From positions 1 to 32,977 of the forward strand of contig NYZC01000229.1 in NCBI GenBank assembly GCA_002686995.1: DNA of 32,977 nucleotides, given 5' to 3'. The number at the start of each line of letters is the position of its first letter. Positions within the stretch are counted from its first letter, which is position 1. Source of the stretch: Phycisphaeraceae bacterium (GTDB lineage: Bacteria; Planctomycetota; Phycisphaerae; Phycisphaerales; Phycisphaeraceae). Below are positions 6,408 to 13,841 of this stretch, in pieces. Below the pieces are notes generated by a model. The model was not told where the DNA came from. It saw nothing but the letters and a program-made list of their open reading frames with translations, and made no database searches. Both the position numbers and the translations under genes were made by a program.

Positions 6408-8768
6408 TCATCCCTCGGAGGATTCCAGGGACGGCACAACCGATTGATCGGCTCCGGACTGCGATGGGGTTGACGTTTTTGGCTCGGACTGCTCCCCTGC
6501 CGGCGCGGCGAGGCGCATCTCGTGCATCGACAGCGACGAGAGCAGCCAGGCGAGCGTCGATTCCGCACCCTGGTTCTCGCTCGTGCCCTCGGGATGCAGC
6601 CCGTCGCAGCAACCGCCGGTTATCGGATCATAGACCGGCACGTTGACGTCGTTGTCGCCGAGGAACCAGTTCAGGCACCAGTCGGCGCGCTCGTTCCACT
6701 TCGGGTCACCGGTCGCGCCCCCCGCCTCGTGAAACGCGTCGATCATCGCCGCGGCCTCGAGCGGCTGCTGCGCGAACCGCGCCAGCTCGCCGCCGCGCGG
6801 ATACCAGCCCTGGTTGCCGATCGGCGCGAAATGGCCCTGCGGCGCGCGCTGGATCATGTAGAGCCACTCGAGGGCGCGCAGCCCCATGTCGATCATCTCG
6901 TGGTCGAACATCCACTGACCGGCGAGCAGCAGCGCCTGCGGCAGGCGCGCGTTGTCGTAGGTGACGATGTCCTCGAGCCACGGCCAGTCGTCCGCGACCC
7001 GCTCGCGGAACTGGGCCATCAGGCGGTGGCTGAGCTGCTCGCGCACCCGGCGCACGGCCGTGTCGCCCCCGAAACGGCGCAGGTAGGCATGGATGCCGAT
7101 GAGCCCGTAAGCCCAGGCCCGCGGCGAAGTGAAATCGCCCAGCGCGGGCAGGGAGCGGTGCAGCAGGTCGCTGGCCACGCTCAGATGGCCGCGCAATTCG
7201 CTTCGGGCGACGGTCTCGCCCACCGCCCACACCGCCCGACCGTGGCTGTCCTCGGAGCCGATCTGCTCCAGCCAGCGACGGTCGTACCCCATGAAATTGC
7301 GGAAGCGCCCCGACTCCGCGACGAACGCGTAGTCGAGAAAGCTCAGGTAACGGCTGGCCAGTGCGGCGCAGCCCGTGCCGCTCGGCAGGTGATCCTGCGC
7401 CATGAGCACCGCGATCAGTGCCCGCGCGTTGTCGTCGGTGCAGTACCCGTGATCGCGATTCGGGATGATGCCGCGCGCGTGCTGGAGGATGCCGGTGTCG
7501 TCGGTCAGCCCGTGCAGATGGTCGAGCTTGACCTCGGTCAGCTCCCCTTCCTGCTCGTCGAGGCGCTTGCCGACGCCCATCGGACGCGGCGAATGGCGCC
7601 TGGCCTCGTCGACGTCGAGAAACACGTCGAGGTACTGGCGGCCGACCTGCGGCCAGACCATGTCGCGCGTGAAGTTGTAGGCGCGCTTGCGCATGGCGTG
7701 CCGCTCGACGTCGTGGTCGAACAGGTCGATGATCGCCTGCGCCAGCGCCGTCCCGTCCTTGAACGGCACGATACGTCCGCGTCCGTCGGCCAGCATCTCC
7801 TGCGCGTACCAGTAGGGCGTCGACACCACGGCGTTGCCGGTCCCCAGCGCGTACGCAAGCGTGCCTGAAACGATCTGCGCCTCGCTGAGGTACGGCGTGA
7901 CGTAGAGGTCCGCGGCGCCGAGAAACTGGCACAGCTCCGGCAGCTCGACGAATCGGTTGTGGAAGATGACGTGGTCGCCGACCTCGTTCAGATGCGCCTG
8001 CCGCTGCAGCCGCGCCCGGTAGTCCTCGCCGAACTCCGCCTGGACGTTGGGATGCGTCGCGCCGAGCACGATGTAGACGACGTCCTCGTGCGCCTCGACG
8101 ATGCGCGGCAGGGCATCGATCATCGTCTCGATGCCCTTGCCGGGGCTGAGCAGGCCGAAAGTGAGGATCACCTTCTTGCCCTCGACTCCGTACTGGTCCT
8201 TGTAGTAGTTGGGGTCGACGAACGGCACGTCGGGAATGCCGTGCGGCACGTGCACGATCTTGTCGGTCGGCACGTCGTAGATGCGATCGAGGAACTCGAC
8301 GGCACGGTCGGCCATCACGATGAGACGGTCGGAAAGCTCGGCGACGCGCCGCAGCGTCTTGCGCTGGCCTGGCGTGGGATCCTTCAGCACCGTGTGCAGG
8401 GTCGTGACGACCGGCGTCCGGAGTCGGCGCAGCAGTTCGGTCACGTGATGGCCGTCGGCGCCCCCGAAGATCCCGAACTCGTGCTGGAGGCTGACGACGT
8501 CGACCCGGCTCATGTTCAGGAAGTCGGCGGCGAGCCGGTAATCGGTCAGCCGGCGCTCGTTGATCTCGAACTTCACCCGGTGCGGATAGCGATGTCCCGC
8601 CGGCTGGTCGTTGAGCGCGAGCGCCCAGCACTCGGTCTCCGGGGCGACGGCCGTGATGGCGTCGGACAGGTCGGCACTGAACGTGGCGATCCCGCACCTG
8701 CGAGGCAGGTAGGTCCCGATCAGGGCGACCGTTTTCAGTGAGTCCCGGTTGCGTGGTCGACTGGGCAT
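6408..8768 (-). CDS. Glycosyltransferase (GT4) fused to a C-terminal (alpha/alpha)-barrel glycosidase-like domain
   Basis: A 786-residue two-domain protein. The N-terminal half (about 1-390) is a GT4 enzyme: IGTYLPRRCGIATF, LQHEFGIFGG, HGIPDVPF, LTFGLLSPGKGIETMIDALP and SEAQIVSGTLAYALGTGNAVVSTPYW. The C-terminal half (about 425-760) is rich in amphipathic helices and aromatic/acidic motifs: HGYCTDDNARALI, SHGRAVWAVGE, WPWLEDIVTYDNARLPQA and NQGAESTLAWLL. These fit a six-hairpin glycoside-processing fold, although I cannot name a GH family. Such fusions occur in mannosyltransferase-like GT4 proteins, so a mannoside product is possible but unproven. I use the ATG at 8768; the frame stays open to 8915. 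It is the first gene of the four-gene minus-strand cluster. Confidence 0.87.
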   Translation of the reverse strand: MPSRPRNRDSLKTVALIGTYLPRRCGIATFSADLSDAITAVAPETECWALALNDQPAGHRYPHRVKFEINERRLTDYRLAADFLNMSRVDVVSLQHEFGIFGGADGHHVTELLRRLRTPVVTTLHTVLKDPTPGQRKTLRRVAELSDRLIVMADRAVEFLDRIYDVPTDKIVHVPHGIPDVPFVDPNYYKDQYGVEGKKVILTFGLLSPGKGIETMIDALPRIVEAHEDVVYIVLGATHPNVQAEFGEDYRARLQRQAHLNEVGDHVIFHNRFVELPELCQFLGAADLYVTPYLSEAQIVSGTLAYALGTGNAVVSTPYWYAQEMLADGRGRIVPFKDGTALAQAIIDLFDHDVERHAMRKRAYNFTRDMVWPQVGRQYLDVFLDVDEARRHSPRPMGVGKRLDEQEGELTEVKLDHLHGLTDDTGILQHARGIIPNRDHGYCTDDNARALIAVLMAQDHLPSGTGCAALASRYLSFLDYAFVAESGRFRNFMGYDRRWLEQIGSEDSHGRAVWAVGETVARSELRGHLSVASDLLHRSLPALGDFTSPRAWAYGLIGIHAYLRRFGGDTAVRRVREQLSHRLMAQFRERVADDWPWLEDIVTYDNARLPQALLLAGQWMFDHEMIDMGLRALEWLYMIQRAPQGHFAPIGNQGWYPRGGELARFAQQPLEAAAMIDAFHEAGGATGDPKWNERADWCLNWFLGDNDVNVPVYDPITGGCCDGLHPEGTSENQGAESTLAWLLSSLSMHEMRLAAPAGEQSEPKTSTPSQSGADQSVVPSLESSEG

Positions 8769-9175
8769 TCGTCCGGCGTCCGATGATCGTGACCCGCACG
8801 CGGTCGATCGACCGCAACCCGAAAAGCGCGAATTGGAACCGCCACCGGTTGCGACGTTTGAGGCCAACGACAGTCTAGCCGATGCGGGCCTGATTAGAAA
8901 ATCGACGTAAATCACTGAAAAAGTTGAATTTACGATTTCAATTCATCCGCCCTCCCGGCATCCTGAGTCGCGTCATTACCGGAATCGGGGACAACTGAGG
9001 AATTTGCCCCAATCCGACGGTCCGGGATTGGGCATTGCCCGCACCTCGCCCGCGCCTTGTTTACGGCACACACCGGTCGTACGGCCTGTGAGGTCATCCG
9101 TGTTCCTGGCACGTGGTTTGCGTCCCTGAACGGCGGAAGTTCGGAAACCCAATGCCAGGATGCCCCACACCACCC
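8769..9175. other. Divergent intergenic region with AT-rich patch
   Basis: About 400 bp separate the minus-strand glycosyltransferase start and the plus-strand GAF protein start. The only compositional landmark is an AT-rich island at about 8893-8945. It contains ttgaa and ttcaa as inverted half-sites with 8 nt between them, which could be an operator or promoter region. No complete -35/-10 pair was convincing. Some of the region may be coding if upstream starts are used (8915 for the glycosyltransferase, GTG 9113 for the GAF protein). No RNA gene was recognised. Confidence 0.4.
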
Positions 9176-10276
9176 ATGTTCACCACCGCCAGCCCACTGT
9201 CGTGCCCCGCCGTCGAAGCCCTTCTGGGAGCCTCGGATGCCATCAATGATGCCGGCCACCCCGAGCAGGCCCTGTCGACGATCGCCGAGCGAACCGCCAC
9301 CGCCCTCGCGGCCCAGGCCACGAGCGTCATCATGCTCGACGACACCGGTGATCGCCTCGTGTTCCAAGCCGCCGTTGGCGAGTGCGGCGATGATCTCGTC
9401 GGCAGAACGTTCTCCGCCAACCTCGGAATCGCCGGCCACGTCGTGCGCAGCGGTGAGATCACGCTGATCAACGACGCGACGCGCGACAACCGCTTCTACC
9501 GGGGGATCGACCGCAAGACGCTGTTCCAGACGCGCGACGTGGTCGCCGCCCCGCTTCGCCGCGACGGCCGGATCATCGGCGTCGTCGAGGCGATCAACAA
9601 GAAGGACGGCCAGTTCGACGCGGACGACGCGGCACTGCTGGGCGTCTTCGCGAACCTCGCGGCCGCGGGGGCTCAGCAGGCCGGCATCACCGACAACGAC
9701 TACCGCTTCGCCCTCAACGGCGACGTCTGGGAGCTCGCCTACCGCGACGGCGACATCGAGACCGGCCACTACCCCCGTTCGGCCGGCCGCGGGTTCACCT
9801 ACTTCCGCGAGCTGATCTCGCGCCCCGGCCGCCCCGTCAGCTCCGTCGATCTGGTCCGCGCGTCCTCGCCCGCCCCCGCCGAGACGCCGGCGCCGATCGA
9901 TGCGTCCACGCGGCAGGAAGCGTTCGACCGCACGGCGCTTCGCGCGATCTACGAGCGCGTCGAGGAGCTCAAGCTGCAGATCCAGGAGGCGGAGCGCGAC
10001 GGGAACCAGACCGAGCAGGCCGTGTTCGAGCACGAGCTGGAGCAGCTACGCGAGCAGCTTCAGCAGGACATCCGCTTCCAGGGCCGCGTGCGCTCGCTGA
10101 CCAGCGAGTCAACCGACCGCAAGGCTCGCGAGGCCGTGCGGATCGCACTGCGCCGGGCGCGCGGACAGATCGCCCGCAACATGCCGGCCCTGGCCGCGCA
10201 CCTCGAGGCCTCCGTGATCGTGGATGGGTACGACTTCGTCTACCGTCCGACCGAGGACGTCGACTGGCAGCTATGA
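9176..10276 (+). CDS. GAF-domain protein with C-terminal winged-helix/coiled module
   Basis: About 366 residues from the ATG at 9176; an in-frame GTG at 9113 would add 21. A GAF domain occupies about 10-165 (ASVIMLDD-type strand, LGIAGHVVRSGE, RDVVAAPLRRDGRIIGVVEAINK). Next comes YRFALNGDVWELAY...RGFTYFRELISRPGRPVSSVDL (about 177-227), like the small C-terminal domain seen in many bacterial ATPase and adenylate cyclase regulators. A coiled stretch follows (about 260-300). The tail KAREAVRIALRRARGQIARN...HLEASV again matches the end of that module. It is probably a cytoplasmic sensor-effector in which GAF binds a small ligand, but the ligand and target are unknown. There is no kinase, cyclase or ATPase domain. 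It is convergent with the STAS gene. Confidence 0.8.
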   Translation: MFTTASPLSCPAVEALLGASDAINDAGHPEQALSTIAERTATALAAQATSVIMLDDTGDRLVFQAAVGECGDDLVGRTFSANLGIAGHVVRSGEITLINDATRDNRFYRGIDRKTLFQTRDVVAAPLRRDGRIIGVVEAINKKDGQFDADDAALLGVFANLAAAGAQQAGITDNDYRFALNGDVWELAYRDGDIETGHYPRSAGRGFTYFRELISRPGRPVSSVDLVRASSPAPAETPAPIDASTRQEAFDRTALRAIYERVEELKLQIQEAERDGNQTEQAVFEHELEQLREQLQQDIRFQGRVRSLTSESTDRKAREAVRIALRRARGQIARNMPALAAHLEASVIVDGYDFVYRPTEDVDWQL

Positions 10277-10284
10277 GCGTTCGA

Positions 10285-10328
10285 GGAGCGCTCGCGGAGA
10301 GTTCGTGGAGCGCTCGCGGAGAGTTCGT
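10285..10328. repeat. Perfect 22-bp tandem duplication between convergent genes
   Basis: Units 10285-10306 and 10307-10328 are identical. Each contains the palindrome gagcgctc followed by gcggagagttcgt. The pair fills most of the 78-bp gap between the convergent GAF and STAS genes, and can fold back on itself, so a bidirectional terminator role is plausible. Confidence 0.8.
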
Positions 10329-10354
10329 GATTTGCGATCGAACCACGAAACCAG

Positions 10355-10714
10355 CTAGAACCGATAGGTCGCGTCTTCGACGGTGTCGAAGATTTTCAGG
10401 AGCTTGTCAAGGCGGGTGAGCTTGAAGACCTGCATGATCGAGGCCGGAATGCCGGCGAGCCGCATCTCGCCCTTCATCTGGCCGACTTTCTTCTCGACCG
10501 AGATCAGCACCCCCAGCATGGCGGACGAAACATGCTTCAGATTCGCGAAGTTCACGACGATCTTGGGATGACCGGCGCTCTCGACCAGTTCCTCCATCGT
10601 CCGGCCGATCTTGTCGATCTCCGCCTGGTCGACCAGGTTGGACACGACGAATTCGACGATCTGGACGCCACCCTGACGGGTGACCACCACTGCATTGGAG
10701 CCGCCTTCAGACAT
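10355..10714 (-). CDS. STAS-domain protein (anti-anti-sigma factor-like)
   Basis: A 119-residue single STAS domain. Beta strands VQIVEFVV and KIVVNFANL lead to the loop HVSSAMLGVL, whose serines (about 63-64) occupy the usual phospho-acceptor position of SpoIIAA/RsbV-type anti-sigma factor antagonists. The C-terminus IMQVFKLTRLDKLLKIFDTVEDA is also typical. It is predicted to bind and release a partner anti-sigma kinase according to phosphorylation state. No kinase, phosphatase or sigma factor gene lies nearby, so its partner must be elsewhere. The ATG at 10714 has a GGAG about 10 bases upstream. Confidence 0.88.
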   Translation of the reverse strand: MSEGGSNAVVVTRQGGVQIVEFVVSNLVDQAEIDKIGRTMEELVESAGHPKIVVNFANLKHVSSAMLGVLISVEKKVGQMKGEMRLAGIPASIMQVFKLTRLDKLLKIFDTVEDATYRF

Positions 10715-10791
10715 CAACGAGTACTCCGGGCCGAATCGCGTTTCATCTGAAGCGGTAGCTTAGTTCATTCAGGATCGCTGTCCAGTGACGC

Positions 10792-10819
10792 GGGTTCCGG
10801 GTCTCGGGTTCCGGGTTCA
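10792..10819. repeat. Heptad gggttcc tandem repeat
   Basis: Four consecutive 7-bp units read gggttcc, gggtctc, gggttcc, gggttca. They lie in the spacer between the STAS gene start and the M48 gene end. They share period but not sequence with the other heptad tracts. Confidence 0.75.
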
Positions 10820-10873
10820 GTCGCACATGCCGCTGCGCGGCACCCAGAGATCATGAAAGTCTCGTCCTCGCTC

Positions 10874-10980
10874 GGTGGCTGGGGTCGAGCGAAGCGAGTC
10901 CCCTGTACCCCACCTCGCGTGGCGATTCGCGTTTTCCATGGCATTCGTCCGGGGGCTCGCCGCGCTCGACCCCAGCCACC
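10874..10980. repeat. Long inverted repeat downstream of M48 gene
   Basis: Arms 10874-10891 and 10963-10980 are perfect 18-bp complements (ggtggctggggtcgagcg and its reverse complement). The match extends inward with near-complementary gcgagtcccc and gggggctcgc, for about 30 bp in total around a 47-nt loop. It may terminate transcription from the minus-strand M48 gene. The rest of 10715-11031 shows no gene. Confidence 0.8.
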
Positions 10981-11031
10981 CATTCATCGTGGTTCCAACG
11001 CGTCAGGCCATTTTCAGAGCAGGGCTCCCAA

Positions 11032-12966
11032 TCACACCAGCGACTGCCCCGGCAGCAGCGGCGGCATCGGACAGCCCAGCGCGTCCGACACGGCGCGCAA
11101 AAGCTCTCCCTCCTCGACCGTCACCTTCTGATCGGCACCGACGCACGTCGCGCACGCCGTCAGGAGCTTCCGCTTCTCGCGCGGCCCCACGGTCTCCAGC
11201 GTCCCCAGCGCCTCGTCCAGCGCCCCCAGCGTGCACGCCTCCCGCGCCGGCATCTCGAGCGGATCGACGCCCAGCCCGCCGGTCGCAGCCTCGAACGCGG
11301 CGCGGGCCTCGTCCTCCTGCTCGTGTCCGCAGCAAGCCAGCGTCGCGATCAGCAGCGACGTCTCCTGCACCAGGGGGCGCAGCGAGTAGTACTTCGTGCG
11401 CGCGGGCCGAACCTTCCGGTAGTGCGGCTCGAGGTGTCGCAGGATCATTCGATGCAGCGCCCACTCGAACAGGTCGATCTTCTCGTCGGCCCGGATCAGG
11501 GCCGCGACGTTCTTGCGGAACTGCTGGTACTGGTCCGGGGACATCTCGCGGAGCGCGGCCATGACCATGTCGGCGAGCGTCAGCCGCGCCGCGCGGTCGA
11601 TGCGGCGCACCTGAGGGTGCAGCCGCGCCGTTTCCTTGAGGACGTTGGGATCCGCATGAGCGCGCAGCTGCTCGACCTGGCGCTTCCTGCACTCGTCCGT
11701 CTCGTCGAGCAGCAGGGCGTAGACCAGGGCGCGGGCACCATACGCCTCGTGAGCGGCGTCGCGAATCGCATCCGGCAGCCCCTCGATCAGGGCGGCCGCA
11801 TAACGGAGGTGCGCGTCCGTCGGCTGCCCCACGGACGCGATCGCCGCCGACGGTCGCGCCGGCGCCGCCTCCGTGCCGCCGCCCGCCAGCGACGAGACGG
11901 CCGCCGTGCCGGCCGAGTCACGGCGCCGCGGCGCCGACTCCGGCCGATGCGTGAACTGACCCTCAAAGGAAGGATCGATGCGGCGGATGCGCTCGACCAG
12001 CGGCGGATGCGTCGCGAACAGGCTGTTCAGCGCGGAGGTGAACGCCTGCCCGAAGAACAGGTGGCTGATTTCGGCGCTGCGCGGATTCTCCACGCGCGAT
12101 CCCGTCGCGAAGCCGCCAATGCGCTGGAGCGCCCCGGAGATCCCGCTCGGGTCGCGCGTGAACTGCACGGCGCTGGCGTCCGCCAGGTACTCCCGCTGAC
12201 GCGACACCGCGGCCTTGATCACGTTGCCGAAGAAGACCCCGACGTACCCGATCGCCATCAGCGCGGCGCCGAGCAGGATCAGCGGCAGCGGGTTCGAATC
12301 CTTGTCGCGGCGCGAACGGAACGCCGAACCGTACATCGCCGAGCGCAGCACCACGGAGCCGAGCAGGCCGATGACGAGAATGCCATGCAGCACGCCGATG
12401 ATCCGGATGTTGAGCCGCATGTCGCCGTTGAGGATGTGGCTGAACTCGTGCGCCATCACACCCTGCAGCTCGGCGCGCCGCAGCTGCTGCACGCAGCCCC
12501 GGGTGACGCCGATCACGGCGTCGTCGGGCGCGTAGCCCGCCGCGAACGCGTTGATCCCCTGCTCCTGGTCCATCATGTAGACCGGAGGCACCGGGACACC
12601 CGACGCGATCGCCATCTCCTCGACGACGTTCAGGACCCGGCGCTCGTCGTGGTCGCGCGTGGATTGATCGACAAGGCGCCCGCCCAGCGCGTCGGCCACG
12701 ACGCGTCCGCCGCCGCGCAGGCTCGAAATCTTGAATGCCGATCCGCCGGCCACGAGGAGCAACGTGCCGCCGCCGACCAGGACCAGCAGCTCGGGACGCC
12801 AGAAACGTGCCGCCGGAGCCTCCGGGTCGCCGCCCGACGCCCAGGCCATGAAGATCGCCACCACCACGTAGACCAGCGCGATGATCGCGATGACCGCCAG
12901 GATGAACAGAAGGACCAGCCGTCCCGATCTCTTCCGCGCGACGTCCTGGTGCTCGAAGAAGTCCAT
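11032..12966 (-). CDS. M48 family metallopeptidase (HtpX-like) with TerB-like C-terminus
   Basis: A 644-residue membrane protease. The MDFFEHQDVARKRSG start is characteristic, so I take the ATG at 12966 over a GTG at 12984. TM helices lie at about 15-41 and 58-75, with two more at about 189-209 and 227-251. The zinc site is HEFSH (173-177) with the third ligand Glu in REYLADA (about 259). GINAFAAGY and GDMRLNIR are typical of the family, which degrades damaged membrane proteins. The ~300-residue extension is low-complexity and helical. It ends with TACATCVGADQKVTVEEGEL and LGCPMPP, resembling a TerB-like acidic helical domain. It lies directly downstream of lemA, a common pairing. Confidence 0.87.
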   Translation of the reverse strand: MDFFEHQDVARKRSGRLVLLFILAVIAIIALVYVVVAIFMAWASGGDPEAPAARFWRPELLVLVGGGTLLLVAGGSAFKISSLRGGGRVVADALGGRLVDQSTRDHDERRVLNVVEEMAIASGVPVPPVYMMDQEQGINAFAAGYAPDDAVIGVTRGCVQQLRRAELQGVMAHEFSHILNGDMRLNIRIIGVLHGILVIGLLGSVVLRSAMYGSAFRSRRDKDSNPLPLILLGAALMAIGYVGVFFGNVIKAAVSRQREYLADASAVQFTRDPSGISGALQRIGGFATGSRVENPRSAEISHLFFGQAFTSALNSLFATHPPLVERIRRIDPSFEGQFTHRPESAPRRRDSAGTAAVSSLAGGGTEAAPARPSAAIASVGQPTDAHLRYAAALIEGLPDAIRDAAHEAYGARALVYALLLDETDECRKRQVEQLRAHADPNVLKETARLHPQVRRIDRAARLTLADMVMAALREMSPDQYQQFRKNVAALIRADEKIDLFEWALHRMILRHLEPHYRKVRPARTKYYSLRPLVQETSLLIATLACCGHEQEDEARAAFEAATGGLGVDPLEMPAREACTLGALDEALGTLETVGPREKRKLLTACATCVGADQKVTVEEGELLRAVSDALGCPMPPLLPGQSLV

Positions 12967-13019
12967 GGAACCGCTCGTCGCCACGGAGCGTCAGCGGGGA
13001 GGCCCCGATCGAAGCGCTC

Positions 13020-13079
13020 AATACGGATCAAGACGAATCAAGACGGATAAATACGGATAAATACGGATAAATACGGATC
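13020..13079. repeat. Degenerate decamer repeat acggataaat
   Basis: Three exact acggataaat units flanked by diverged copies with a 10-bp period lie in the 126-bp gap between lemA and the M48 gene. The shared cggat core and period link it to the cacggatg family at 136-211 and 5099-5131, although the sequence is AT-shifted. Confidence 0.7.
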
Positions 13080-13092
13080 AGTGCGGATTCGG

Positions 13093-13692
13093 CTACTCGA
13101 ACGACACCTTCGGGGCCTCGCGCTGCTCGGGCTCCTCGATCTCGAACGACTGCGCCTCGTCGAAGTTGAACATGCCGGCGATGATGTTGCGGGGAAACGT
13201 CTCGCGGCCGTTGTTGTAGGTCATGACCGAGTCGTTGTACGCCTGGCGAGCGAACGCGATCTTGTTCTCGGTCGTCGTCAGCTCCTCCGTGAGCTGCATC
13301 ATGTTCTGGTTCGCCTTCAGGTCGGGATAGGCCTCAGCCAGCGCGAACAGGCGCCCCACGGTCCCCGACAGCACGCCTTCGGCCGCCATCAGCTGACGCA
13401 TCGCCTCGCCGTCGTCCGGGCGGCCCGCCACCTTTTCCTCGGCCTTCGCCGCCTGGTTGCGGGCGGCGATGACGGCCTCGAGCGTCTCGCGCTCGTGCTT
13501 CATGTACGTCTTGGCGGTCTCGACCAGGTTCGGTATCAGGTCGTACCGGCGCTTGAGCTGCACGTCGATCTGCGAGAACGCGTTCTTGAATCGATTGCGC
13601 AGCCGGACCAGGCCGTTGTACATGCTGACCACGACGCCGATCAGCACCAGAACGATCACCCCGATGACGATGACGGAAATCAGGCCACCCAT
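13093..13692 (-). CDS. LemA family protein
   Basis: A 199-residue protein with one N-terminal TM helix (about 3-25). The LemA helical core follows: MYNGLVRLRNRFKNAFSQIDVQLKRRYDLIPNLVETAK, then a long coiled segment, then LTTTENKIAFARQAYNDSVMTYNNGRETFPRNIIAGMF. These are the family's most conserved blocks. The protein is expected to sit in the membrane with the helical bundle on one side. Its function is unclear, but it often accompanies M48/HtpX proteases, as here. An AGGAG sits about eight bases before the ATG at 13692. It is the first gene of the lemA-M48 pair. Confidence 0.93.
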   Translation of the reverse strand: MGGLISVIVIGVIVLVLIGVVVSMYNGLVRLRNRFKNAFSQIDVQLKRRYDLIPNLVETAKTYMKHERETLEAVIAARNQAAKAEEKVAGRPDDGEAMRQLMAAEGVLSGTVGRLFALAEAYPDLKANQNMMQLTEELTTTENKIAFARQAYNDSVMTYNNGRETFPRNIIAGMFNFDEAQSFEIEEPEQREAPKVSFE

Positions 13693-13729
13693 GAGCGGAC
13701 TCCTAGCGAAAACTTGATTTGCGATTCCG

Positions 13730-13811
13730 GATTCCTGATCGACGAACGATCGCGCTGCCTCGACGAGGCCGGCCCCTCCGTAGCGGCGAGCGCAATCGAA
13801 TATCAGGAATC
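13730..13811. repeat. Inverted repeat between lemA and rho
   Basis: Perfect 10-bp arms gattcctgat (13730-13739) and atcaggaatc (13802-13811) are separated by 62 nt. Weaker complementarity continues outward. The element fills the 149-bp gap downstream of rho and upstream of lemA, and could terminate the rho transcript. Confidence 0.65.
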
Positions 13812-13841
13812 AAGATTCGAAAACGGCGGGCTCGGCCCGCG

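Noticed and set aside
6522-8741. Plus-strand open frames opposite the glycosyltransferase fusion
   Set aside because: No domain features; they mirror the codon bias of the minus-strand gene.
8930-10033. 367-codon minus-strand frame opposite the GAF protein
   Set aside because: Val/Arg/Asp-rich antisense translation without motifs; the plus-strand frame has clear GAF and C-terminal module sequence.
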